DNA of 63,280 nt from JAPLST01 sp964397565 (GTDB lineage Bacteria > Auribacterota > UBA3054 > JAPLST01): NCBI GenBank assembly GCA_964397565.1, contig CAYNJC010000026.1, forward strand, positions 1-63,280. The letters are read 5' to 3'. The notes beneath the pieces were generated by a model. It did no database searches, had not been told where the DNA came from, and worked only from the letters and a program-made list of their open reading frames with translations. Shown piece by piece: positions 24,631 through 33,700 of the stretch. Both the position numbers and the translations under genes were made by a program. Numbering within the stretch: position 1 is the stretch's first letter; each line of letters begins with the position of its first letter.

Positions 24631-25211
24631 CCATGACGGATATGAAGACCTGGATCGCGCAGTATCTGGCGGGCGTGCAGAAGGCCTTGGCCTCGCTGCC
24701 GCAGGAGACGTTGGCGAAGATCATTGATGTGCTGCGCGCGGCGCATCGCGATGACAAACAGATTTTCGTGTTTGGCAACGGCGGCAGCGCGGCGACAGCC
24801 CAGCATTTCATTTGCGACCTGGGCAAAGGTGCGTCGGACAAAATCGGCACGCGTTTTCGCTGCATGTCGCTGAATGACAATGTGGCCTGGATGACGGCGA
24901 TTGGCAACGATTACGCCTATGCAGACGTGTTCATGCGGCAGCTCGAGAATTTCGCGCGGGCAGGCGACGTGGCGTTGACAATGAGTGTCAGCGGCAGCTC
25001 GCCAAATCTGGTAAAGGCGTTCGAGTGGGCCAACGCGCACGGATTGACGACTATTGCGATTGTCGGCGGTGCGCGCGGCACGCTGGCGACACTGGCACAC
25101 CACGTGGTGGTCGTCGATGGGCAGCATTACGGCCATGTTGAGGACGCGCACATGTGCGTGGCGCACATTCTGGCGTATGCGTTCATGGACAATCCAGAGA
25201 TCGCGCGATAA
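24627..25211 (+). CDS. SIS-domain phosphosugar isomerase, GmhA/DiaA-like
   Basis: 194 residues of the GmhA-type SIS family (sedoheptulose-7-phosphate isomerase, first step to heptose for LPS). Seen: FGNGGSAATAQHFICDLGKG, MSVSGSSPNLVKAFEWAN (phosphosugar Ser loop), and the C-terminal EDAHMCVAHILAYAF with conserved Glu/His. The start ATG 24627 overlaps the kinase stop. Pairing with a sugar kinase suggests a sugar-phosphate pathway. The name GmhA is likely but unproven, since the related DiaA and other SIS isomerases look alike at this length. Confidence 0.78.
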   Translation: MTMTDMKTWIAQYLAGVQKALASLPQETLAKIIDVLRAAHRDDKQIFVFGNGGSAATAQHFICDLGKGASDKIGTRFRCMSLNDNVAWMTAIGNDYAYADVFMRQLENFARAGDVALTMSVSGSSPNLVKAFEWANAHGLTTIAIVGGARGTLATLAHHVVVVDGQHYGHVEDAHMCVAHILAYAFMDNPEIAR

Positions 25212-25214
25212 CGC

Positions 25215-25351
25215 GCGGCAGTCACACTGCCGCTTTGGAGTGCGGCAGTCACACTGCCGCTTTGTTTGCCGCAAGCCGCGCTTGCGGAATGCAGACAGCA
25301 GCAACGGCCAGCATGGCTGGCCTTGCAAAAGCGGGAGCGTGGCTCCCGCAC
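25215..25351. repeat. Left REP/BIME block beside the RAYT gene
   Basis: A series of perfect hairpins: GCGGCAGTCACACTGCCGC twice (25215-25233 and 25242-25260), GCCGCAAGCCGCGCTTGCGG, GGCCAGCATGGCTGGCC and GCGGGAGCGTGGCTCCCGC. Bases 25240-25351 match the right block (25941-26052) at 110 of 112 positions. The left block has one extra copy of the first hairpin. Confidence 0.9.
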
Positions 25352-25394
25352 TCCATAACAGCAAAGAGCTAAGCAGATTCGCGGAGTATACACA

Positions 25395-25928
25395 ATGTGG
25401 CATCATGCACCTGAACACTGGTTTGTTCCCGGCGCAAACTATATGATCACCGCTGGTACACAGGACAAACAACACTATTTTCGGGACAAGCTGCGTCTTG
25501 CGCGTCTGCAGGAGCTGCTTCTTGCCGTGTACGTGCAGTATGGCTGGGAACTGCACGCGTGGGCTGTTTTCTCAAATCATTATCACTGTATTGCACGCGC
25601 GCCGGACGATGCCGTCACGCTTGTGTCGCTGACACAGCACCTTCACTCAGAAACAGCACGCGAAATCAACCAGCAAGATAATGTCCGTGGCCGTGTCGTG
25701 TGGTACGAATACTGGGACACGTGTCTGACCTATGAACGCAGTTATTATGCGCGGCTCAATTATGTGATGAACAATGCGGTAAAGCATGGACTTGTGCCGG
25801 TGGCGGAGCAATACTCCTATTGCTCGGCTGGTTGGTTTGCGCTGTACACGACGTCTGCATTTCAGAAGAAAGTAGCGTCGTTCCTGTGTGACAAAGTGAC
25901 GGTGAAGGATGATTACGACTGTGTCTGA
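25395..25928 (+). mobile_element. REP-associated tyrosine transposase (RAYT, Y1/HUH family)
   Basis: 177 residues with the TnpA_REP pattern. The HUH metal-binding motif is NHYHCI (about residues 61-66), and the catalytic Tyr lies in LNYVMNNAVKHGLV (about residue 121), corresponding to the usual Y..xNPVKxGLV. These single-copy domesticated transposases act on flanking REP hairpins by nicking single-stranded DNA. Two 112-bp REP blocks in direct orientation bracket it, the classical arrangement. ATG 25395 has GGAG about 9 bases upstream. It appears intact, and it separates the GmhA-like gene from rhaB. Confidence 0.9.
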
Positions 25929-25940
25929 TTGTACTTTGGC

Positions 25941-26052
25941 GTGCGGCAGTCACACTGCCGCTTTGTTTGCCGCAAGCCGCGCTTGCGGAATGCAGACAGC
26001 AGCAACGGCCAGCATGGCTGGCCCTGCAAAAGCGGGAGCGCGGCTCCCGCAC
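25941..26052. repeat. Right REP/BIME block beside the RAYT gene
   Basis: Direct repeat of 25240-25351, differing at only two positions (CCTTGC/CCCTGC and GAGCGTGG/GAGCGCGG). It carries the four hairpins in the same order. The GCGGGAGCGCGGCTCCCGC hairpin is a compensated change, so the stem stays paired. Confidence 0.9.
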
Positions 26053-26063
26053 GCCATTCGCGG

Positions 26064-26092
26064 TTTACTTTGCGCGGGGCAATCGCTACAAT
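26064..26092 (+). promoter_or_regulatory. Candidate promoter for the rhamnulokinase gene
   Basis: TTTACT (26064-26069), 17-bp spacer, TACAAT (26087-26092), just beyond the right REP block. The leader is about 75 nt. Confidence 0.55.
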
Positions 26093-26173
26093 TGCAGCAG
26101 GCAAACCATGGTGACCCCGCGCGCGACGCCGCAGTGGCCACGCCACAGATAACAAACGTTGGGAGACCCTGCA

Positions 26174-27580
26174 ATGAGTTCTGCGTGTGCGGTTCTGGCG
26201 TTTGACCTTGGCGCGAGCAGCGGCCGCGCCATCTGTGGTCATTTCGACGGCGCGACACTGCGACTCGAGGAAGTGCATCGTTTCTGGAACGGGACCGTGA
26301 AGCTGCGCGGGCATCTGTATTGGGATGTGCCGCGTTTGTTCGACGAGATGCAGAGCGGATTGCACAAAGCGTGCGCGGCGCGGCCGATCACGTCGTTCGG
26401 GATTGACACATGGGGCGTGGATGGCGCGTTCATTGGCCCGCACGATGAGCTGCTGGGCTTGCCGTGGGGCTATCGCGATTTTTCGATGGAAAACATGCAG
26501 GCCTGCACCGATGCCATTGGCGCGCGGAAATTGTACCGCGTCACCGGCATTCAGTTCATGCCGTTCAACACCCTGTTCCAGTTGTACCGCCACAAGCAGC
26601 ATCGCAATCCGCTGTTGAAACTGGCGGCGCGCTTTTTGTTTATGCCGGATTATCTGCGCTTTCTATTCACCGGCGAGGCCCAGACGGAATACACGATCGC
26701 GTCGACCTCGCAGATGCTGGACGCGCAGTCGCGCACGTGGAGCGAGCCGCTCCTGCGCAGAGTCGGCGTCAACCCAGTGCAGATGGGCGCGCTGATCGAG
26801 CCGGGGACGGTATGCGGTACTGCGGAAGGCACGGATGTCCGTGCGGTGGCGGTGGCGGGGCACGACACGGCGTCGGCGGTGCTGGCGGTGCCGGCCGACC
26901 CGCGCGACGCGCAGTGGGCCTGGCTCAGTTCGGGCACCTGGTCGATTATGGGGATGGAGACGGCCGCGCCGCTCATCAGCGAAACGGGGCGTGCGCTGAA
27001 CTTTTCTAACGAAGGTGGCGCGGGCGGGACGCTGCGCTATCTGAAAAACATCATGGGCTTGTGGCTGGCGCAGGAATGCCGGCGGCTATGGTCGGCGCAG
27101 GGTCAGGACTATTCATTTGGCGAACTGACTGCGTTGGCGGCGCACGCGCCCGCGGGCGGGCCCACGGTTAGCGTGAGTGACATGCGCTTTTACGCACCGA
27201 CGAACATGCTGGAGGAACTGCGCGCGGCCTGCCGCGAGACGGGTCAGCGCGCGCCGGAGAGCGCGGGCGCAGTGTACCGCTGCATTCTGGAGAGTCTGGC
27301 GAAGGCCTACGCGGCGGTGCTGCAAGAGTTGCGCACGCTGACGGGGATTTCGTTCACGCGGCTGCACGTGGTCGGCGGTGGCGCGCAGAACGCCCTGCTC
27401 AATCAGCTAACGGCGGACGCCTGCGGCGTGCCGGTGATTGCCGGGCCCGTGGAAGCAACGGCACTCGGCAATCTGCTGATGCAACTAATTGCGTGCGGCG
27501 CGATCGGCTCGGTGGCGGAGGGGCGCGCGCTGGTGCGGGCGTCATTTCCGACGCAGGTGTACGAGCCGCAGCGGCATTGA
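26174..27580 (+). CDS. rhaB: Rhamnulokinase-like FGGY sugar kinase
   Basis: 468 residues, FGGY family, ATP-dependent phosphorylation of L-rhamnulose (or a close ketose) in the cytosol. Seen: LAFDLGASSGRAICG (N-terminal phosphate loop), GHLYWDVPRLFDEM and GIDTWGVDGAFI typical of RhaB, SGTWSIMGMETAAP, and VVGGGAQNALLNQLTADACG in the C-terminal domain. The start ATG 26174 has GGGAG upstream, preferred to 26159. No rhaA or rhaD is in the window. Neighbour purF is unrelated and has its own promoter. L-fuculokinase is a less likely alternative. Confidence 0.85.
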   Translation: MSSACAVLAFDLGASSGRAICGHFDGATLRLEEVHRFWNGTVKLRGHLYWDVPRLFDEMQSGLHKACAARPITSFGIDTWGVDGAFIGPHDELLGLPWGYRDFSMENMQACTDAIGARKLYRVTGIQFMPFNTLFQLYRHKQHRNPLLKLAARFLFMPDYLRFLFTGEAQTEYTIASTSQMLDAQSRTWSEPLLRRVGVNPVQMGALIEPGTVCGTAEGTDVRAVAVAGHDTASAVLAVPADPRDAQWAWLSSGTWSIMGMETAAPLISETGRALNFSNEGGAGGTLRYLKNIMGLWLAQECRRLWSAQGQDYSFGELTALAAHAPAGGPTVSVSDMRFYAPTNMLEELRAACRETGQRAPESAGAVYRCILESLAKAYAAVLQELRTLTGISFTRLHVVGGGAQNALLNQLTADACGVPVIAGPVEATALGNLLMQLIACGAIGSVAEGRALVRASFPTQVYEPQRH

Positions 27581-27605
27581 CATTTTCGGCGAAAAGTGCG
27601 ACAAT
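27577..27605 (+). promoter_or_regulatory. Promoter of purF overlapping the rhaB stop
   Basis: TTGACA (27577-27582), 17-bp spacer, GACAAT (27600-27605). The -35 includes the TGA stop of rhaB. Confidence 0.55.
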
Positions 27606-27645
27606 ATTGCGGTTGATTTTGTTTGGCGTAGGATGGAGACACGGC

Positions 27646-29301
27646 ATGGAGACAAAGGTGACAGATCAGCATGACGACGCGCCGCACGAGGCCTGTGGCG
27701 TATTTGGCATTTATGGCCATGCGCGCGCGGCGGAAGCGGTCTTTTTCGGCTTGTTTGCGTTGCAGCATCGCGGCCAGGAGAGCGCCGGCATTTGCGTCGC
27801 GGGCGAGCAGGGACTGAGCGGCCACACCGGCATGGGGCTGGCCAGCGAGGTGCTGACGCCGGCGGTGGTCAACCAGCTCGACGGCGCGGCGGCGATCGGG
27901 CATGTGCGCTATTCGACGACCGGTTCGAGCAACCTGAAGAATGCGCAGCCGTTGATTGTGGACTATGCGCGCGGGCAACTCGCGGTGGCGCACAACGGCA
28001 ACTTGGTGAATGCCTACTCGCTGCGCAAGGAACTCGAAGCGGGCGGCTCAATTTTCCAGACGACGACCGACAGTGAAATCGTCATCCATTTGATGGCACG
28101 GCCATTGAATGCGCCGCTAGATGAAGTGCTGGTGAGTGTGTTTCGGCGGGTGCGCGGCGCATTCAGCATTGTGATGCTGACGCGCGACGCGCTGATTGGC
28201 GTGCGCGATCCGCACGGCTTTCGGCCGCTGTCGCTGGGGCGGCTGGACGATGCCTTTGTGCTGGCGTCCGAGACCAGCGCCTTTGACTTGACCGGCGCGA
28301 CGTTTGTGCGCGACGTGGCGCCGGGTGAAATTGTGATCATTACCAAAGAGGGGCTGCAGTCGCTGCACTACGGCACGGACGCCACGCCCTCGTTGTGCAT
28401 TTTTGAGTATGTTTATTTCGCGCGGCCGGACAGCCACATTGACGGACGCACCTGCCATGTGGTGCGCAAGCAGCTTGGCCGGCAATTGGCCAAAGAATAT
28501 CCAGTCGAGGCTGATATTGTCGTGGCCGTGCCGGACTCGGGCAATTCGGCCGCGCTGGGCTATACCGAACAAAGCGGGATTCCGCTCGACATCGGCTATA
28601 TCCGCAATCATTACGTCGGGCGCACCTTCATTTCGCCGTGCCAGGTGGATCGTGACATGAAAGTGCGGGTAAAGCTGAATGTGGTGCCGGACGTGGTGCG
28701 CGGCAAACGCGTGGTGATTGTGGACGACTCGATCGTGCGCGGCACGACCACGTTTTCACGCGTGTCGGAATTGAAGAAGGCGGGCGCGAAAGAAGTACAT
28801 GTGCGGATCAGCTGCCCGCCGCTGCGCTTTCCGTGTTTTTACGGCATTGATTTTCACAGTCATGATCAGTTGATTGCGGCCCGCCATACGATTGCGGAGA
28901 TTCAACAATTTCTGTGCGCCGACTCGCTGGGGTACTTGAGTTTGGAAGGCATGCTGACGGCGTGCGGCGGCGGCCCGGGCTTCTGCTGCGCCTGTTTCAC
29001 GGGCGCGTATCCGGTGGCGATCGAGGAGCAGGTCAACAAAACGATGATGGAGCGTGCGCGCAAGATTATCCAGAAAGATGTGCCGGCCAGCGTTGCCCGT
29101 GCCGAGCGGGAACATGCGCCGGCGCCGCCGGCCGCGCCGCGGGCCGCGCCGCCGGACGCGCCGCCGGACGCGGCCAAACCGCCGCGCGCAAAACGCGCGG
29201 CCCGCGCCAAGGCGAAGGCCGCTGAGACGCCGGCCGCACTGGCCGCACCAGCCGCACCGACGGCGGCCGCAGATGCTGATGAGCTTTTTACACTGCAATG
29301 A
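27646..29301 (+). CDS. purF: Amidophosphoribosyltransferase with a C-terminal Ala/Pro/Lys tail
   Basis: First committed enzyme of purine synthesis (PRPP plus glutamine to phosphoribosylamine). The start ATG 27646 gives a 16-residue propeptide before the catalytic Cys17 (HEACGVFGIYGH), as in B. subtilis-type enzymes that are processed. Fe-S ligands are present: PSLCIFEYVYFARPDS, CPPLRFPCFYGIDF, and GFCCACFTGAYP. The PRPP loop is VVIVDDSIVRGTTTF. The family core ends near residue 480; about 70 residues of Ala, Pro, Arg and Lys follow, including PPRAKRAARAKAKAAE, a histone H1-like composition not normal for PurF. No frameshift is needed. Confidence 0.93.
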   Translation: METKVTDQHDDAPHEACGVFGIYGHARAAEAVFFGLFALQHRGQESAGICVAGEQGLSGHTGMGLASEVLTPAVVNQLDGAAAIGHVRYSTTGSSNLKNAQPLIVDYARGQLAVAHNGNLVNAYSLRKELEAGGSIFQTTTDSEIVIHLMARPLNAPLDEVLVSVFRRVRGAFSIVMLTRDALIGVRDPHGFRPLSLGRLDDAFVLASETSAFDLTGATFVRDVAPGEIVIITKEGLQSLHYGTDATPSLCIFEYVYFARPDSHIDGRTCHVVRKQLGRQLAKEYPVEADIVVAVPDSGNSAALGYTEQSGIPLDIGYIRNHYVGRTFISPCQVDRDMKVRVKLNVVPDVVRGKRVVIVDDSIVRGTTTFSRVSELKKAGAKEVHVRISCPPLRFPCFYGIDFHSHDQLIAARHTIAEIQQFLCADSLGYLSLEGMLTACGGGPGFCCACFTGAYPVAIEEQVNKTMMERARKIIQKDVPASVARAEREHAPAPPAAPRAAPPDAPPDAAKPPRAKRAARAKAKAAETPAALAAPAAPTAAADADELFTLQ

Positions 29302-29310
29302 GGTGAGACA

Positions 29311-29766
29311 ATGAACGAAATGCTGCACAACATCGTCGTGATCTGGTTTCTGCTGGGAGCGATCCTGGTGGTTGCCGAATTTTTCGTGCCGGGCATTTTG
29401 CTGGTGTTCTTCGGCGTGAGCGCGTGGGTTGTGGCGACGTTGGCGGCCTTACTACCGTACGTCCACGACCGACTGGCACTGCAAATCTGCATCTGGATCG
29501 TGCTGTCCTTGCTGCTGCTATTCACGCTGCGGCGCTGGCTGACGGCACAATTGACGGGCTTCACCTCGCAGCGGGATGACTTGTCGAAGCCGGTGCAGGA
29601 ATGCGTCGGGCAGCGGGTTGAGGTGGCCGAGGCGATTACGCCCGGGCGCGCCGGCCGCGTGAAATGGAGAGGCACGCAGTGGAAAGCCGAGGCGGACCGG
29701 CAGATTGAAGTTGGCGCGATGGCGGAGATCGTCGAGCAGAAGAATCTGTTGCTGAAAGTTAAATAA
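29311..29766 (+). CDS. NfeD-like membrane protein
   Basis: 151 residues: a pair of N-terminal membrane helices (GAILVVAEFFVPGILLVFFG, then LALQICIWIVLSLLLLFTL) and a C-terminal OB-fold of the NfeD type (VGQRVEVAEAITPGRAGRVK, then TQWKAEADRQIEVGAMAEIV). Short NfeD proteins work with SPFH/stomatin proteins in membrane quality control. Its expected partner is the SPFH gene at 36695, from which it is separated by two aldo/keto reductases and the reversed protease gene. It lies 9 bases after purF. Confidence 0.82.
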   Translation: MNEMLHNIVVIWFLLGAILVVAEFFVPGILLVFFGVSAWVVATLAALLPYVHDRLALQICIWIVLSLLLLFTLRRWLTAQLTGFTSQRDDLSKPVQECVGQRVEVAEAITPGRAGRVKWRGTQWKAEADRQIEVGAMAEIVEQKNLLLKVK

Positions 29767-29782
29767 GACCTGGAGGAGCTAT

Positions 29783-30754
29783 ATGACGTATACGCAATTG
29801 GGCCGCAGCGGTGTCAAGGTTAGCCGGCTCTGCCTTGGCACGATGAACTTTGGGCCGCAGACGAGCGAAGCGGACAGCTTTGCGATCATGGATCGTGCGC
29901 TCGAACGGGGCATCAATTTTATCGACACGGCCGATGTGTATGGCTGGAAGAAAGGCGAGGGCGTGACTGAGCAGATTGTCGGGCGCTGGTTCGCGTGCGG
30001 CGGCGGGCGGCGTGACAACGTCGTGCTGGCGACAAAAGTGTATGGCGAGATGGGCGATGGGCCGAATCAGGCAAAACTGTCGGCGCTGCACCTGCGCGCG
30101 GCTTGTGACGACAGTTTGCGTCGTTTGCAGACGGATCACATTGATCTATACCAGATGCATCACATTGACCGGGCGACGCCGTGGGATGAGATGTGGCAGG
30201 CGCTGGACGTGCTGGTGCAACAAGGCAAAATCGTGTATTGCGGCAGCAGCAATTTTGCGGGATGGCACATTGCGCAGGCGCAGGCCGCGGCGCGCGCGCG
30301 CCATTTTCTTGGGTTGATTTCGGAGCAAAGTTTGTACAACCTGGCGGCGCGGCAGGTCGAACTGGAAGTGCTGCCGGCGTGCCAGGCGTACGGCCTCGGC
30401 GTGATGCCGTGGAGTCCGTTGGCGGGCGGGTTGCTGGGCGGGGCACTGGCGCAGGCGGCGGCCGGGCGGCGGGCCAGCACACACGTGCAGGAGCGCGTCA
30501 CGCAGCACCGCGACCAACTGCAACGCTATGAAACCATGTGCAAAGAATTAGGCGCCGGGCCGGCGGTGGTGGCATTGGCGTGGCTGCTGCAGCAAGCGGC
30601 GGTGACGGCGCCGATCATCGGCCCGCGCACGCTGGCGCAATTGGACGAGAGCCTGCCGGCACTGGCCCTGACGCTGGATGCGGCGACGCTGAAAACGCTG
30701 GACGAAATCTGGCCGGGGCCGGGCGGGCCGGCGCCGGAAGCGTACGCGTGGTAG
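29783..30754 (+). CDS. Aldo/keto reductase (copy 1)
   Basis: 323 residues, AKR superfamily, cytosolic NADPH-dependent carbonyl reductase. Seen: LGRSGVKVSRLCLGTMNFGP, the catalytic tetrad elements DTADVYG (Asp, Tyr), VLATKV (Lys) and YQMHHIDRATPWDE (His), and a C-terminal cofactor-binding IIGPRTLAQLDE. GGAGGAG precedes the ATG. It is a close paralogue of the gene at 35693; most of the length is alignable without gaps, including LYQMHHIDRATPWDE and SSNFAGWH. Substrate unknown. Confidence 0.88.
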   Translation: MTYTQLGRSGVKVSRLCLGTMNFGPQTSEADSFAIMDRALERGINFIDTADVYGWKKGEGVTEQIVGRWFACGGGRRDNVVLATKVYGEMGDGPNQAKLSALHLRAACDDSLRRLQTDHIDLYQMHHIDRATPWDEMWQALDVLVQQGKIVYCGSSNFAGWHIAQAQAAARARHFLGLISEQSLYNLAARQVELEVLPACQAYGLGVMPWSPLAGGLLGGALAQAAAGRRASTHVQERVTQHRDQLQRYETMCKELGAGPAVVALAWLLQQAAVTAPIIGPRTLAQLDESLPALALTLDAATLKTLDEIWPGPGGPAPEAYAW

Positions 30755-30777
30755 GCCAGTCGGACAGGGCGGACGAG

Positions 30778-33700
30778 TCAGACGTGGCGGACTATTCGAA
30801 GCGCGAGCAGCGCACCTAGCAGCGCGATCAACAGCACCGGCTCGGGCACGACCGTGAGTGTCGCCGGCACTGCCACCGTACCGCCCTCGGAATAGAGGGT
30901 GACCGCGCCGGCGTAGATACCGGTGCTGACGTTGTGGGTGTCGAACGCGACCGCCAGATTGGTCGCTGCAAAAGGACGGACACTGCCGGCGGCGCTACCG
31001 AGCTGCAACCACTCGTAGCCGCGGCCGATTGCGACCACCAGGTTGCTGCGCACATAGCTGGTGTTATAGGCCACTTGCGCATATTTGCTGCGGTTGTCAC
31101 CTTGCCAGCCGATGGTGGCGCTGGTCAACGTGCCGTGCATCCCGAGATACTGATAGCGAATCGTGCCGTTGGCGTTGAGGATGACTTGGAAGGTCACCGC
31201 GCTGGCCGATTCGCCATAGCGCTTGACGCCGACATACGACACGACCGTTTTATCGGCGAACGACTTGAAATAAATCGTGCCGCCACTGGCGGGATTGAGA
31301 TCGTCCCAAAACGGCGCAATGAGCTCCGGCGAGGCCGTGCTGGCGGGCAGCGTGGCATTCGACACCGGCACATTGCTGGTGGTGTGCAAGGCGATGCCGC
31401 CATTGGCGCCGATCCACAGGCCGGAGAGTGTCTGGCTGTAAAACGGGAAGACATGTGCCAGCGGCAAACGGTCCGAAATCTGATCGTCGCCGAGCGTCAT
31501 GACCTGGCCGTTGGTGCTGATATCTATCCAGGCGAAGGCGGGACAGTCGGGGGTATCGCTATCGATCCAACGGTACGTACCGGCATTGTCGAAGCCCTGT
31601 GCGAGGGAGAAATTATTGCTGGGTGCGAGGGTGTAGGCGAGGGTGCCGAAGCCGGCGTTGGAGACGGTCAGGATTTCAATAGTGCGGACGTCTTGCAGCA
31701 ATTGCAGATTGAAGGAGGTGGGGAAGCAGACCGGCACGGGTTTGCCGAGTTCGAGGACAAGGCCGGCGACGTCGGGCGGACAGGTGAGGTTCAGCGCGTC
31801 GGACGCGCTGTAGCCATCCGCGTCGGCCCAGACCGTGTACGCGCGCGGCTCGAGCCCGCTGACGAGAAATGCGCCAACGGCGTTGGCGGCTGCGACGTGG
31901 ATACTGCTGTCCTGCCAATACACCCACGCGTTGGTGATAGCCGTATGATCGGCGATATCGCGGGCAAGGCCGGCGATGGCATAGCGCAGGGTGACGGCCA
32001 GCGTGAACGGATTGGACACGACCGTGCCGTCGTCGGCCGCACAGGCAAGCACGAACGACAAGGGCGCGCCATTGGTTGCGCCGGGCGCGATCGTGAACAC
32101 AAAGGGGACATCATTCGAGCACGAGACGCCCGGCATGACCGTGCCGAAGTTGTGCGTATCGTCGAGCATGGCAACGAAGGGGCTGGCACACGAGAGCGTG
32201 CCGGTCAGATTGGTCAGTGCAGTGGCGCGGCCATTGAACAGCAGGGTGCGCAGGGCAATCGTCTCGCCGGGTTCGATGAAGCCGTCGCTGTCGCCGTTGG
32301 GCGGTGGATCGGCGACGCTCTGTCCGATGGCAATGAGGTCGCTTTCGACATAGCCGCCGAGCTGGAGCGCGTCGAGATACCAGCCCTCGCGCACGACTGA
32401 GCTGTCGGTCGTGAACAGGAAGCGCAGTTGGAGGATGCCGGGCGTGAAACCTGTCAGTGGCAGGACAACATCGCGGACATAATTCGAGCCGCTGAAGGGC
32501 GGGCGTAGGTCATGCCAGCGCGCACCGCGATTGGTCGTGACTTGGACAGAGCAATAATCATAGCCGGATTCCGTGCTGATGAATTCGCGCAGGCGCAGCG
32601 AGGCCGAGGCGGTCGTGACCGTGATGGCGACGCTGACCAGGGCGGACGAAATGCTGTTGTCGTAGAGGCCGGCCGCCTCGTTGCCGCAATACCACGAGCG
32701 CGCGCCGGCCAGCGGGCGGCGCGTGGATTGGTGCCAGATCCCAGTGGCAGCCCAGGCAAGCGGCTCGCCGAGTTCGGCCGTGCTTTGCCAGACCGGCATG
32801 AAAAGTTTGGTGGTGAAGGAGAACAACAGGCCGCCGTTGTCATTGGTCGCGGTGTTGCCAAACATGTCCTGGGCGGACAAAAAGAAGGCATAGGTGGTGC
32901 CCGCGGACAGATTGGTGAGGGCGACACTGTGGACGGTTGCCGGCAATGCGCCGCCGAGATAGTACGGTGGTGCGAGCAGGTGGAAGTTACCGCGGGCGGC
33001 TTCGTCGGTCTGCCAGAGAATGGTGGCCGAGGTATCGGTGACATTGGTCACGACCACGCCGGAGATGACCGGCGCGGCGAGGTCAATCAGAGCGGTGGCG
33101 GTATTGGTGATGGCGACGCCGCCCATGCCGTCGGAGGCATCCACATAGACGACCGTGATCGTCGCGGCATTCTCGACGCTGAGTAGGCCGTCGGCGGCGG
33201 GTGGCGCGTTGGTGAGGATGAGCGAGCCAAGAAACAAGCCGGGTGAAGTTTGGGTAACGAGGACCGATTCGCCGGCCGGTTCGCGCGTGCTGCGGACGAG
33301 CAGGGCATAGGTGGCTTGGTTGGTGAGGTCCCAATCGCGCAGCTCAATCTGCGCCATCGTGGGTGGGCAATAGGCCGGCTGGTCAAACTGGATGACGCCG
33401 GCGCTGCCGACATCACGCAACAGGGTGTTGGCGCACAGGGCAAACGTCTGCGAGACGCCGCTGGCAATAGTGAAACCGCGCACTTCGGCATACCATACGC
33501 CGGGGGTGAGATTGGTGGCCAAGACTTGCTCGACGTTGTTGAGCCGGTCGGGCGCATTGGTCGTGGCGTCATTGGCGGGATTATTCGGATCAAGTACCCA
33601 GGGCAAAAAGACGCGATTGTTGGGATCAATCAAACGCAAATCGAGATCATTGACCAAGACCACCGCGGCCAGCGCGCTGGCGGGCGGGTCGCTCCACGCC

